NCBI RefSeq assembly: GCF_008704715.1 | Contig: NZ_CP023689.1 | Span: forward strand, 3,534,001 to 3,598,000 | Direction of reading: 5' to 3' | Source: Streptomyces chartreusis | Lineage (GTDB): Bacteria > Actinomycetota > Actinomycetes > Streptomycetales > Streptomycetaceae | DNA length: 64,000 bases | Part shown: positions 38,676 to 47,047 of the stretch, piece after piece | Layout of the letters: the number at the start of each line of letters is the position of its first letter | How positions within the stretch are numbered: position 1 is the stretch's first letter | Notes under the pieces: model-generated | The model's database searches: none | Told to the model about the DNA's origin: nothing | What the model saw: only the letters and a program-made list of their open reading frames with translations | Program-made: the position numbers and the translations under genes

Positions 38676-40670
38676 TCAGCCTCCGCTCGACGAGCCCAGC
38701 GTCAGGGAGATCGTGACCTCCTTGCCGCCGCGCTTCAGCGTCAGCTTCAGCCGGTCGCCGGGGCGGTGGGCACGGGTCTTGACGATGAGTTCCTCACCGG
38801 AGTGCACGCGCTGCCCGTCGACCTCGGTGATGACGTCGCCGGGTTTGATGCCGGCCTTGTCGCCGGGACCGCCGCCGGTGACCGCGGAGCCGCCGTCGCT
38901 GCCCTTGGTGCCCACGCGGGCCCCGTCGCCCGCGTAGTCCATGTCGAGGGTGACGCCGATGACCGGGTGCGTCGCGTGGCCGGTGTTGATCAGCTCCTCG
39001 GCAACGCGCCTGGCCTGGTTCACCGGGATGGCGAAGCCGAGGCCGATGGAGCCGGCCTGGGCGCCTTCGAGGTCGGATCCGGTGTCGGCGGAACGGATCG
39101 CGGAGTTGATGCCGACGACCCGGGCCCGGGCGTCGAGGAGGGGGCCGCCGGAGTTGCCGGGGTTGATGGGCGCGTCGGTCTGCAACGCGTCCACGTACGA
39201 CACGTCGCTTCCGTCGCCGCCCTCGCCGCCGGCCGTGATGGGCCGCTCCTTGGCGCTGATGATGCCGGAGGTGACGGTGCCCTCCAGGTCGAACGGGGCG
39301 CCGATGGCGACGACCGGGTCGCCGACCTGGACGTTGTCGGAGTTGCCGAGCGGCAGGGGCTTCAGGCCGCTGACGCCGCTGACCTTGACGACGGCGAGGT
39401 CGTAGCCGCTGTCGCGGCCGACGACGGTGGCCTTGGCGGTGTCGCCGCTGTGGAAGGTCACGGATATCTCGCCGTCGTCGCCCGCGGGTTCGACGACGTG
39501 GTTGTTGGTGAGGATGTGCCCCCGGTCGTCGAGCACGAAGCCGGTGCCGGTGCCCTGCGCCTCGCGTCCGCTCACATGGAGGGTCACGACACTGGGCAGT
39601 GCGCGGGCCGCGATCCCGGCGACGCTGTCCGGTGCCCGTCCGACGGGCTCGGTCCCGGCCTGCGGCAGCTCGATGCCACCCATGCCGCCGTTGCGCTCCA
39701 GATACGCCCCCACGGCCCCGCCGATGCCACCGGACACGAGCGCCAGCACCAACGCCCCGACGAACAACACCTTCTTCGCCCGCTTACGCCGCTGCTCCTT
39801 GCTGGCGACGGCGGCCCCGTTCTGCTGGAGGGGCGAGACCGGGAGTGCCGCGAGGGCCCAGGGGTCGTAGTTTTGCCAGGGGTTGGCGGGGGGCGGGGTG
39901 TCGGTGGAGGTCGGTGTCCGGGTGGGAGTGGAGGTGGCCGTGGGGCCGGGTTGATCAAGAGTGGCTGGAATTGGGGGGTGGGGCGAGGGCTGGGTGGGGA
40001 TGGCGGGGGGCGCAGGTGCCGTGTGAGCCGTCTCCCGAGGCGCAGCCTGGGCCGGAATGACAGGGGCCGCGGCGGGGGCCTCCTGGGCGGGGACGACGGG
40101 AGCCGGGACGGAAGCGCCGGCCGTCGTCGGCTGCTGCGCTGCCGCGGGCGGCATCGGTCCGGCCGACGTCCCGTGGGCGGGCGTCGACGGCTGTACGGCC
40201 GTCCCGTGGGCCGGTGTCGTCACCGGGTGCTGGACCGGCGGTGCGGGCGCCCAGGGGCCGGGCTCGCCGTAGGGCGGGGTGCTGTAGGGGTCGGGATCGT
40301 GGAGGGGCTTGGGGTGTTCCGCCACGGCCGGCCTGGCCAGCTCGAAGTCGCCCTCGTTGGGGGCCGTGTCGCCCACGGCGTCCGCAGCGGGCCGAAGCTC
40401 GAAGTCACCGTCGGCAGAGGCGCTGCTCTCCCCGGCCCCGCTCGCCGCCGGCCGCGCCAGCTCGAAGTCACCGTCGGCGGAGACGGCGTCACCTGCACGC
40501 GCGGCAGCGGGCCGCAGTTCGAAGTCGCCGTCCCGGTCCCGCGTGCCCTCAGGTGCCGTCACCGGCATCGGCTCGTCCGGCGTGGGTGTCGTCCCGTCCG
40601 CCCGGCCCGAGGCCTCCTGCGGTCGAGGTCGGTTCCACCACTTCGCCTTCGCGGGCTTCCCCTCGTTCAT
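38676..40670 (-). CDS. htrA: HtrA/DegP-type membrane serine protease with PDZ domain
   Basis: 664 residues. The cytoplasmic N-terminal ~340 residues are low-complexity: four repeats around DGDFELRPAA, then Pro/Ala/Thr-rich sequence. One membrane helix (KVLFVGALVLALVSGGIGGAVGAYL) leads to an extracellular trypsin-fold domain with triad His in TNNHVVEP, Asp in DLAVVKV and Ser in GNSGGPLLD, and a C-terminal PDZ domain (AGIKPGDVITEVDGQRVHSGEEL). Degrades or refolds damaged secreted proteins. ATG 40670 has AGGAAG upstream. Encoded downstream of the anti-sigma factor gene across a 313-bp gap with no other gene, so it may have its own promoter and be part of the sigma regulon, as in mycobacteria. 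Confidence 0.92.
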   Translation of the reverse strand: MNEGKPAKAKWWNRPRPQEASGRADGTTPTPDEPMPVTAPEGTRDRDGDFELRPAAARAGDAVSADGDFELARPAASGAGESSASADGDFELRPAADAVGDTAPNEGDFELARPAVAEHPKPLHDPDPYSTPPYGEPGPWAPAPPVQHPVTTPAHGTAVQPSTPAHGTSAGPMPPAAAQQPTTAGASVPAPVVPAQEAPAAAPVIPAQAAPRETAHTAPAPPAIPTQPSPHPPIPATLDQPGPTATSTPTRTPTSTDTPPPANPWQNYDPWALAALPVSPLQQNGAAVASKEQRRKRAKKVLFVGALVLALVSGGIGGAVGAYLERNGGMGGIELPQAGTEPVGRAPDSVAGIAARALPSVVTLHVSGREAQGTGTGFVLDDRGHILTNNHVVEPAGDDGEISVTFHSGDTAKATVVGRDSGYDLAVVKVSGVSGLKPLPLGNSDNVQVGDPVVAIGAPFDLEGTVTSGIISAKERPITAGGEGGDGSDVSYVDALQTDAPINPGNSGGPLLDARARVVGINSAIRSADTGSDLEGAQAGSIGLGFAIPVNQARRVAEELINTGHATHPVIGVTLDMDYAGDGARVGTKGSDGGSAVTGGGPGDKAGIKPGDVITEVDGQRVHSGEELIVKTRAHRPGDRLKLTLKRGGKEVTISLTLGSSSGG

Positions 40671-40984
40671 GTTCTGCTTCCTGCTCGCTGCCGACCGATG
40701 CTCGAGTAGGAAGCGGGCCCTGCGAAGAACCCCGCCCTGTCGCGATCCCTGGTTCCCCCGCAGGCCGCCACCGGGAGATGTCCCGGCGCTCTGATTGCCT
40801 ACTCGACACTGCGCTGTCGCGCTCGGCCTCCCTCGGGAAACCGGCGACTTCGTGCTACCTCCCCCACCCCGCACGCGGCGACAACGGCGACCGCGGTGCC
40901 TCTACTCCGCGCCCGGCCCGCAGGGCGCGGCGCGCGGCCCACCCCGGATTCAATCAGGTTCGTGGGCCGCTGCGCAGAGGCCGG

Positions 40985-41956
40985 TCAGCGGTTGGTGGCC
41001 GAGGAGGCGGAGGGGGACGACGACGCGTCGGGGACGGGTGCGGCGAGCAGACCCGGGGTCGCGGTGATCCCGGTGTCCGAGGACCAGGCGGTCAGGGTGA
41101 GCGGCGGGGTCTCACCGAGCGGACGTATCAGCGGGGACATGGCGGCCGCGCCGGCCATCACGGGTGCCGTCAGGGTGTGCACGTCCTGGTCGGCGCCCCG
41201 GTCCGGCATCCCGGGCAGGAGCGGGGCCGACACCTCGGTCGAGGCGGCCGGGCTGTCGAGGTTGCGCTGGCCCTGTCCCTGCGCGAGCAGGGGGCCCGCC
41301 CCGCGGCGGCGCTGGTTCTCGGGCGCGGTCGCGGCACCGGTGCCCTGCGTCCGCGCCGGTGTCACATTGCTGCCGCCGGAGCCGCCGCGGGCCTCCGTGT
41401 CGGTGGGCGCGCTGGTCGTGACGCCGCCCAGCGCGATCGCGGCCAGCGACACCGCGCCCGCCGCGACGAACGCGAACCGCATGCGCGAGGACGCGGAGCG
41501 ATCGGTGTCGGGACGGCCCACGGGGTGGGTGCGGAAGCCGCGGTCGGAGGCGGGGAACGCCGGGGGGTGCGAGCCCGCGGGGACATATCCGAACTCGAAG
41601 CCCTCGCCGCGCTTCACACCGAAGGCCCCGGCGGTGCCGGGCCGGCCGGACAGTCCGCCGAATCCACCCCCGCCCAGCGGCGAGCCGCCGCCGTCCAGGT
41701 CGCCTCCCCCTGGGAGGCCCTGAAGGCGGGCGAGGAAGCTCTCGGAGGGAGGCGGCGGGGCCGCCTCCGCGAAGACGTTCTTCAGCCGGCGCTGCGCGTC
41801 GACCTCGGACTTGCACTTGGCGCAGGTCGCCACATGGGCGAGAACCCGCTCGCGCGTCTCATGACCGAGCTCTCCGTCGACGAGGGCGGAGAGTCGGTCG
41901 CCTAGGTGCTGCTCGGCCAGGAGTCGTTCGGCCGGATTGGGTCGGGAGCCACTCAC
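40985..41956 (-). CDS. Zinc-type anti-sigma factor (RseA-like) of the adjacent ECF sigma
   Basis: 323 residues. N-terminal zf-HC2/ZAS domain: [32 protein letters not shown], with H-x3-C-x2-C zinc ligands near residues 40-48. A Gly-rich linker follows, then one membrane helix ([20 protein letters not shown], about 175-195) and an extracytoplasmic part rich in Ala/Pro/Gly. This is the standard architecture for a membrane-bound anti-sigma factor that holds its sigma at the inner face and releases it on envelope stress. GTG start overlaps the sigma stop (GTGA), giving a fixed stoichiometry. Matches mycobacterial RseA next to SigE. Confidence 0.9.
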   Translation of the reverse strand: MSGSRPNPAERLLAEQHLGDRLSALVDGELGHETRERVLAHVATCAKCKSEVDAQRRLKNVFAEAAPPPPSESFLARLQGLPGGGDLDGGGSPLGGGGFGGLSGRPGTAGAFGVKRGEGFEFGYVPAGSHPPAFPASDRGFRTHPVGRPDTDRSASSRMRFAFVAAGAVSLAAIALGGVTTSAPTDTEARGGSGGSNVTPARTQGTGAATAPENQRRRGAGPLLAQGQGQRNLDSPAASTEVSAPLLPGMPDRGADQDVHTLTAPVMAGAAAMSPLIRPLGETPPLTLTAWSSDTGITATPGLLAAPVPDASSSPSASSATNR

Positions 41957-42723
41957 GCGGGCGCGCCCCCTCCCCCCAGTGCGGCCACACGCGGCACGAA
42001 GGAGCGGCGCTCGGCGCGCGCCTCCGGCGACCGGTGGGCGAGGGCCTTGCGCAGCTGCGAGCGGCCCCGGTGGATACGGGAGCGGACGGTGCCGAGCTTG
42101 ACGCCGAGGGTCGCGGCGATCTCCTCGTACGAAAGTCCTTCGATGTCGCACAGGACGACGGCGGCCCGGAACTCGGGCGCGAGGGTGTCGAGGGCCTGCT
42201 GGACGTCCGCGTCGAAGTGGGCGTCGTTGAAGACCTGCTGCGGCGTGGGCTCCTTGCTGGGCAGTCGCTCGGCCGCGTCCTCCCCGAGCGCGTCGAAGCG
42301 GATGCGCTGCTTACGGCGGACCATGTCCAGGAAGAGGTTGGTGGTGATGCGGTGCAGCCAGCCCTCGAAGGTGCCCGGCGTGTACGTCGACAGGGACCGG
42401 AAGACACGGACGAAGACCTCCTGGGTGAGGTCCTCGGCGTCGTGCTGGTTGCCGGTCAGGCGGTACGCCAGTCGGTAGACGCGGCCGCTGTGCGTGCTGA
42501 CGATCTCCTCCCAGGTGGGCGGAGTCCACGCCTGCCCGTCCGCGTCGGTGGAGAAGGTCGCGGTCTGGGCGAAGTCGCCGGCGTGACTGTGGTCAGCGGT
42601 GTCGTTCACGGATTTCGGCCTGCCCGCCGATCCGAGGAAGCGCCGTAGCACTCCTCCCCGATCCACAGGCGCAGCCGCACCTCCCCTGTCGGCTCTGGTG
42701 GTGTCCAGTGGAGCCCCTACCAT
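41953..42723 (-). CDS. ECF sigma factor (mycobacterial SigE-like)
   Basis: 256 residues. Sigma-70 region 2: [36 protein letters not shown], with the -10 recognition segment [24 protein letters not shown]. Region 4: [56 protein letters not shown] (helix-turn-helix; given in parts here for recognition: [33 protein letters not shown]). The N-terminal ~85 residues are an unstructured extension. ATG 42723 has GAGG 5 nt upstream. Followed by its anti-sigma gene (GTGA overlap), htrA and tatB, the same order as sigE-rseA-htrA-tatB in mycobacteria, so it probably drives cell-envelope stress genes. Confidence 0.92.
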   Translation of the reverse strand: MVGAPLDTTRADRGGAAAPVDRGGVLRRFLGSAGRPKSVNDTADHSHAGDFAQTATFSTDADGQAWTPPTWEEIVSTHSGRVYRLAYRLTGNQHDAEDLTQEVFVRVFRSLSTYTPGTFEGWLHRITTNLFLDMVRRKQRIRFDALGEDAAERLPSKEPTPQQVFNDAHFDADVQQALDTLAPEFRAAVVLCDIEGLSYEEIAATLGVKLGTVRSRIHRGRSQLRKALAHRSPEARAERRSFVPRVAALGGGGAPA

Positions 42724-42952
42724 AGCCACCTCGCCCGTTAGCTCCGGATAAGCGGTTTTACGAGAATTTGATCTGGGCCGGGACGGCTGGTGCGCCCGCG
42801 TCGGCGCCTGCTCACGGCCCTGCTCGTCGTCGTGATCCAACTGTGTCCCCCCGCTCGTCTTCCCACCCCTCTAAACGCGCGGTCCCATCTGCGGGTTCCC
42901 GGCCGCAACGGATACAGTCACGCCCAGGCAACCACGGGGACAGGAGAGGGCC

Positions 42953-43585
42953 ATTACCGGCAACCGGCAGACGAGCTGGGCGTTCGCCGACGCCTACGTC
43001 GCCGAGGACGACGTCCTGCGCTGGGCCCGGGACCGGGCCCGTGAGGCGGGGCTGCGCTCGGTGTCGCCCGGCACGGGCGCCGCGCTGCGGATGCTCGCCG
43101 CCACCGTGGACGCCAAGGCGGTCGCGGAGATCGGCACCGGTACCGGCGTCTCCGGGATCCACCTCCTGCACGGCATGCGCCCGGACGGTGTCCTGACCAC
43201 CGTCGACCCCGAGCCGGAGCACCAGCAGTTCGCCCGCCAGGCCTTCCGCGCCTCCGGCTTCGCCAGCAACCGCGCCCGTTTCATCCCGGGCCGCGCGCTG
43301 GACGTCCTGCCGCGCCTCGCGGACGCCGGGTACGACCTCGTCTTCTGCGACGGCGACCGGCTGGAGTTCCTCGACTATCTCGCTGAATCGTTGCGCCTGC
43401 TGCGTCCGGGTGGCCTGGTCGTCTTCGAGGGCGTCTTCACCAACGGCCGCACCGTCGACTCGGGCCCGCAGCCCACCGAGGTCATACGCATCCGGGAGCT
43501 GCTGCGGGCCGTGCGCGAGAGCCAGGACCTGGTGCCCTCTTTGCTGCCGGTGGGTGACGGGCTGCTGTGCGCGGTCAAGCGCTGA
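42953..43585 (+). CDS. SAM-dependent O-methyltransferase (family 3), apparent ATT start
   Basis: 210 residues if begun at ATT 42953 (ITGNRQTSWAFADAYVAEDD...). SAM-binding motif VAEIGTGTGVSGIHLL, acidic strand-2 end VDPEPEH, metal/active region FCDGDRLEF and GGLVVFEGV. Resembles class I, cation-dependent O-methyltransferases; the acceptor is unknown. The only ATG/GTG codons in frame are downstream (GTG 43061), which would delete the conserved N-terminal helices; AGGAGAGGG sits just before the ATT. Divergent from the ECF sigma gene (229 bp between starts). The mycobacterial neighbour Rv1220c, beside sigE, is of this family. Confidence 0.88.
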   Translation: MTGNRQTSWAFADAYVAEDDVLRWARDRAREAGLRSVSPGTGAALRMLAATVDAKAVAEIGTGTGVSGIHLLHGMRPDGVLTTVDPEPEHQQFARQAFRASGFASNRARFIPGRALDVLPRLADAGYDLVFCDGDRLEFLDYLAESLRLLRPGGLVVFEGVFTNGRTVDSGPQPTEVIRIRELLRAVRESQDLVPSLLPVGDGLLCAVKR

Positions 43586-43627
43586 GCACCCGGCTCCGCG
43601 GACCGGCCGGCTCCGTGGACGCAGCAA

Positions 43628-43653
43628 CCCCGGCACCATGTGCGATGCCGGGG
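43628..43653 (+). terminator. Hairpin terminator after the O-methyltransferase
   Basis: CCCCGGCA and TGCCGGGG pair perfectly (8 bp) around a 10-nt loop between the converging methyltransferase and DUF3117 genes. Confidence 0.7.
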
Positions 43654-43681
43654 CCGCCGAAAGGGTAGGGTCGCTGCCGCG

Positions 43682-43849
43682 TCAGCCGACGACCTTCTTG
43701 AGGGCGTCGCCGAGCGCGTCGGCCTCGTCAGGGGTCAGCTCGACGACGAGCCGACCGCCGCCTTCGAGCGGAACGCGCATGACGATGCCCCGCCCCTCCT
43801 TGGTCACCTCGAGCGGGCCATCGCCCGTCCGCGGCTTCATGGCCGCCAT
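43682..43849 (-). CDS. DUF3117 small protein
   Basis: 55 residues: MAAMKPRTGDGPLEVTKEGRG, then a beta-rich RLVVELTPDEADALGDALKK end. This is the highly conserved actinobacterial DUF3117 family (mycobacterial relative Rv1211, located in the same gene neighbourhood). GGAAGGGGAAC ends 4 nt before ATG 43849. Function unknown; strong conservation of such a short protein implies an important, possibly regulatory role. Confidence 0.9.
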   Translation of the reverse strand: MAAMKPRTGDGPLEVTKEGRGIVMRVPLEGGGRLVVELTPDEADALGDALKKVVG

Positions 43850-44176
43850 GCTCGTTCCCCTTCCTGAAACCAGCTCATCGTCAAAGCCGACGGCCCCATG
43901 GAGGGCACGCGCGTCTGGCAAGACTCGCGACACCGGCATCGAACACATTGCTTCCAAGCCATTATCCCGCATCTCAGGACCCGATGACCAACATCAGTCG
44001 GCATCGCTTGGGCAACGCACGCGAGCAAAACCACTCAATTCGGCGATGTGACTGCGATACTGCGCCACCGCACGCACTTCGGCCGCACAGAACCAGACAC
44101 AATTTCTTTGACGCAGGTCACACGTCCGGTCAGAGCCGTCGTCCGTGATCTCCGCCATGCTGTCCTCAGACATTCG

Positions 44177-44192
44177 CGTACCGACTGGTACG
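44177..44192 (+). promoter_or_regulatory. Palindrome upstream of the enoyl-CoA hydratase gene
   Basis: CGTACC-GACT-GGTACG is a perfect 6-bp inverted repeat with a 4-nt centre, 30 nt before the start codon and so around a likely -10 to +1 zone. The size fits a TetR- or GntR-type operator. The rest of the 371-bp gap (43850-44221) has no convincing gene; a 66-codon frame at 43948-44148 lacks coding character. Confidence 0.4.
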
Positions 44193-44221
44193 ACCGAACC
44201 GCACACCGGAGGGGATACGCC

Positions 44222-45025
44222 ATGGCCGACACCGTGCTCTACGAGGTGAGCGACGGACTCGCGACGATCACGCTGAACCGCCCCGAGGCGATGAACGCGC
44301 TGAACGTCGCGGCCAAGGTCGCCCTGCGGGAGGCGGTCCAGGCCGCGGCGGGCGACGACGCCGTACGGGCCGTGCTGCTGACCGCCGCCGGGGAGCGGGC
44401 GTTCTGCGTGGGTCAGGACCTGAAGGAGCACATCGGGCTGCTGATCTCCGACCGGGAGACCGGGTCGGGGCACACCATGAGCACCGTCCGGGAGCACTAC
44501 AACCCGATCGTGCGGGCGCTTGCCGGCATGCCGAAGCCGGTGGTGGCCGGGGTGAACGGGGTCGCGGCGGGGGCGGGCTTCGGGTTCGCGCTGGCCGCGG
44601 ACTACCGGGTCGTGGCCGACACGGCCGCGTTCAACACGTCGTTCGCCGGGGTGGCGCTGACCGCGGACTCCGGCATCTCGTGGACGCTGCCGCGGGTGGT
44701 CGGCCCGGGCCGCGCCGCCGACCTGCTGCTCTTCCCGCGGAACATCAAGGCGCAGGAGGCGTACGAGCTGGGCATCGCGAACCGGCTGGTGCCCGCGGGT
44801 GAGCTGCGCGCGGAAGCCGAGAAGGTGGCGCGGGCCCTGGCCGAGGGGCCGACGGTGGCGTACAGCGCGATCAAGGAGGCCGTGGCCTTCGGGCTGTCGC
44901 ACTCGCTGGAGGAGACCTTGGAGAAGGAGGACGAGCTGCAGACGCGGGCCGGGTCCTCGGAGGACCACGCGATCGCGGTGCAGGCCTTCGTCAACAAGGA
45001 GAAGCCGAAGTATCTGGGCCGATGA
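44222..45025 (+). CDS. Enoyl-CoA hydratase/isomerase family protein
   Basis: 267 residues of crotonase fold. ATITLNRPEAMNALNVAAKVAL (N-terminal signature), GERAFCVGQDLKEH (oxyanion hole part 1), PVVAGVNGVAAGAGFGFALAADYRVVAD (oxyanion hole part 2) and GVALTADSGISWTLPRVVGPGRAADLLL (catalytic region). In the classical hydratase two Glu residues act in catalysis; here the second site reads Asp in ADSGISW, as in PaaG/isomerase-type members, so the reaction may be isomerisation or ring-opening in fatty acid or phenylacetate breakdown. GGAGGGG 6 nt before ATG. Confidence 0.92.
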   Translation: MADTVLYEVSDGLATITLNRPEAMNALNVAAKVALREAVQAAAGDDAVRAVLLTAAGERAFCVGQDLKEHIGLLISDRETGSGHTMSTVREHYNPIVRALAGMPKPVVAGVNGVAAGAGFGFALAADYRVVADTAAFNTSFAGVALTADSGISWTLPRVVGPGRAADLLLFPRNIKAQEAYELGIANRLVPAGELRAEAEKVARALAEGPTVAYSAIKEAVAFGLSHSLEETLEKEDELQTRAGSSEDHAIAVQAFVNKEKPKYLGR

Positions 45026-45063
45026 GTTCGGGGCGGGCGCCGTCGGGGACTGCGGGTTCGTCG

Positions 45064-45109
45064 TGGTTGATCGCGCAGTTCCCCGCGCCCCTTACGGGGC
45101 GCTCCTGGC
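45064..45109. repeat. Streptomyces intergenic repeat (GC-rich family, copy B, inverted)
   Basis: Reads TCGCGCAGTTCCCCGCGCCC followed by the hairpin GCCCC-TTAC-GGGGC; the reverse complement matches copy A at 28056. The TAA stop of the tag gene (45094-45092) lies inside this element. Confidence 0.8.
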
Positions 45110-45679
45110 CACGCAAGCCTGCAAGTGATCGTCGACCAGACCGCACGCCTGCATCAGGGCGTACGCCGTCGTCGGTCCCACGAAGCGCAGGCCCCGCTTC
45201 TTCAACGCCTTCGACAGGGCCGTCGACTCGGGCGTGACCGCCGGGACGTCCGCCAGGGTCTTCGGGGCCGGGCGGGCGGCCGGGTCGGGGGCGTGGGACC
45301 AGATCAGGTCGTCCAGGTCGCCGGGGGTCCACTCGGCCAGCGCGCGTGCGTTGGCCATGGTCGCCTCGATCTTCGCCCGGTTGCGGATGATGCCGGCATC
45401 CGCGAGGAGGCGATCCTTGTCCGCGTCCGTGAAGGTCGCGACCTTGGCGATCTCGAAGCCCGCGAAAGCGGCGCGGAAGCCCTCACGCCGGCGCAGGATC
45501 GTGATCCAGGACAGGCCCGACTGGAAGGCCTCCAGGCTGAGGCGTTCGAAAAGGGCGTCGTCCCCGTGGACCGGGCGGCCCCACTCCTCGTCGTGGTACG
45601 TCACGTAGTCCGGGGTGGACAGGGCCCAGGGGCAGCGCAGGGCGCCGTCCGGGCCCGCCACCGCCGTACCGTCGCTCAC
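45092..45679 (-). CDS. tag: DNA-3-methyladenine glycosylase I (Tag)
   Basis: 195 residues. RCPWALSTPDYVTYHDEEWGRPVHGDD at the N-terminus, FQSGLSWITILRRREGFRAAFAGF (with the conserved Glu/Trp region), ADAGIIRNRAKI and KALKKRGLRFVGPTTAYALMQACGLVDDH: the full Tag pattern, including the Cys/His set that binds zinc. Removes 3-methyladenine from alkylated DNA. GTG start overlaps the stop of the DivIVA-like gene (GTGA). The last residues before the stop (ARSAP) are encoded inside a repeat element, so the C-terminus may have been changed by insertion of that element. Confidence 0.93.
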   Translation of the reverse strand: MSDGTAVAGPDGALRCPWALSTPDYVTYHDEEWGRPVHGDDALFERLSLEAFQSGLSWITILRRREGFRAAFAGFEIAKVATFTDADKDRLLADAGIIRNRAKIEATMANARALAEWTPGDLDDLIWSHAPDPAARPAPKTLADVPAVTPESTALSKALKKRGLRFVGPTTAYALMQACGLVDDHLQACVARSAP

Positions 45680-46032
45680 TGCTGGTCCTCCGGGGCGGGC
45701 TTGTCCATGGAGATGTGGCCGGGCGAGGTCCGGGCGCCGGCCAGGGCGGACTCCAGGTCGGCGATGCGGGCGTCGCGCTCGGCGAGCTCGGCGCCGAGGC
45801 GGCTGAGGGCGTCGTCGACGTCGGCCATGCGGTAGCCGCGGGCGGAGAGCGGGAAGCGGAGGCTGTCGATGTCGCCGCGGCCGATCGGGCGGTCCGGGGG
45901 CAGCGGGTCCTGGAGGCGCTCCGGCGCGGCCTCCGGCAGCGGGCCGCCGCCCTCGCCGCCGCCCACCACGGCGAGGGTCACCGCGGCGACCACGACGGCC
46001 AGCGCGACGACCAGGAACAGGAACATAAGCAT
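45676..46032 (-). CDS. Small membrane protein with DivIVA-like segment
   Basis: 118 residues. One N-terminal membrane helix (MFLFLVVALAVVVAAVTLAVVG), a Pro/Gly linker, then a DivIVA-type motif (DSLRFPLSARGYRMADVDDALSRLG) and a coiled coil (ELAERDARIADLESAL). The motif LRFPLSxRGYRxxDVD is typical of actinobacterial DivIVA-domain proteins (mycobacterial Rv1209 is similar and in the same place). May take part in cell-pole or growth-zone organisation. ATG 46032 with GGGGG upstream; coupled to tag by GTGA. Confidence 0.85.
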   Translation of the reverse strand: MLMFLFLVVALAVVVAAVTLAVVGGGEGGGPLPEAAPERLQDPLPPDRPIGRGDIDSLRFPLSARGYRMADVDDALSRLGAELAERDARIADLESALAGARTSPGHISMDKPAPEDQQ

Positions 46033-46172
46033 CGCTGTGGCCCCCACGGTCCGGTGAATGCGTGCGGTCGAGTGTGTCAGGGTCCGATCGTGCCATGCGA
46101 CTCTGACAGTTAGGGTCTCAGGCGGCCGAAAGGCCAGGACGTACCAGGACACTCAGGGAGAGGTCACAGGGG

Positions 46173-47033
46173 ATGCTCAGGCTGGGCAGGCGTGAGTTCG
46201 ACGCGCACGAGCCGGTGATCATGGCGATCGTGAACCGGACCCCGGACTCCTTCTACGACCAGGGGGCGACGTTCCGCGACGAGCCGGCCCTCGCGCGCGT
46301 GGAGCAGGCGGTCGCCGAGGGGGCCGCGATCATCGACATCGGCGGGGTCAAGGCGGGGCCGGGCGAAGAGGTGACCGCCGAGGAGGAGGCGCGGCGCACG
46401 GTCGGGTTCGTGGCCGAGGTGCGGCGGCGCTTCCCGGACGTCGTGATCAGCGTGGACACCTGGCGGGCCGAGGTGGGCGCCGCGGTCTGCGAGGCCGGTG
46501 CCGATGTGCTGAACGACGCGTGGGGCGGCGTGGACCCCGGGCTCGCGGAGGTCGCCGCGCGCTACGGCGTGGGGCTGGTCTGCACGCATGCCGGGGGCGC
46601 GGAGCCCCGGACGCGGCCGCACCGGGTGACGTACGACGACATCATGGCCGACGTGCTGCGGGTGACCGTGGGACTGGCCGAGCGGGCGCTGGAGCTGGGG
46701 GTGCCGCGGGAGTCGATCATGATCGATCCCGGGCACGACTTCGGGAAGAACACCCGGCACAGCCTGGAGGCGACCCGGCGGCTCGGGGAGATGGTGGAGA
46801 CGGGCTGGCCGGTGCTGGTCTCCCTGTCCAACAAGGACTTCGTGGGCGAGACCCTGGACAAGCCCGTCAAGGAGCGGGTGGTCGGGACGCTGGCGACGAC
46901 CGCGGTGTCGGCGTGGCTGGGCGCGCAGGTGTACCGGGTCCACGAGGTGGCGGAGACCCGGCAGGTGCTGGACATGGTGGCGTCGATCGCGGGCCACCGT
47001 CCGCCCGCGGTGGCCCGGCGGGGGCTGGCGTAA
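46173..47033 (+). CDS. Dihydropteroate synthase-like protein (FolP2 type)
   Basis: 286 residues, TIM-barrel of the DHPS family: IMAIVNRTPDSFYDQG, IIDIGGVKAGPGEE, SVDTWRAEV, LNDAWGG, IDPGHDFGKNTRHSLE, RVHEVAETRQVLDM. Several canonical catalytic features are altered: loop 2 has VKAGPGE where active DHPS has STRPG, the MHM segment is CTHAGG, and the SRK motif is LSNKDF. These are also features of mycobacterial FolP2 (Rv1207), reported to lack DHPS activity. The true function is unknown. SD-like AGGGGATG region at the start. Located between DivIVA-like and LOG genes as in mycobacteria. Confidence 0.88.
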   Translation: MLRLGRREFDAHEPVIMAIVNRTPDSFYDQGATFRDEPALARVEQAVAEGAAIIDIGGVKAGPGEEVTAEEEARRTVGFVAEVRRRFPDVVISVDTWRAEVGAAVCEAGADVLNDAWGGVDPGLAEVAARYGVGLVCTHAGGAEPRTRPHRVTYDDIMADVLRVTVGLAERALELGVPRESIMIDPGHDFGKNTRHSLEATRRLGEMVETGWPVLVSLSNKDFVGETLDKPVKERVVGTLATTAVSAWLGAQVYRVHEVAETRQVLDMVASIAGHRPPAVARRGLA

Positions 47034-47047
47034 CGCCTTTTCGCCCC

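Noticed and set aside
38502..40709. 735-codon plus-strand frame opposite htrA
   Set aside because: Shadow of htrA: the protein is Gly/Arg/Ala-rich without domains, whereas the minus strand has the complete protease triad.
43948..44148. 66-codon frame between DUF3117 and enoyl-CoA hydratase
   Set aside because: Codon use is unlike the genome, there is no ribosome site, and the product has no recognisable features.
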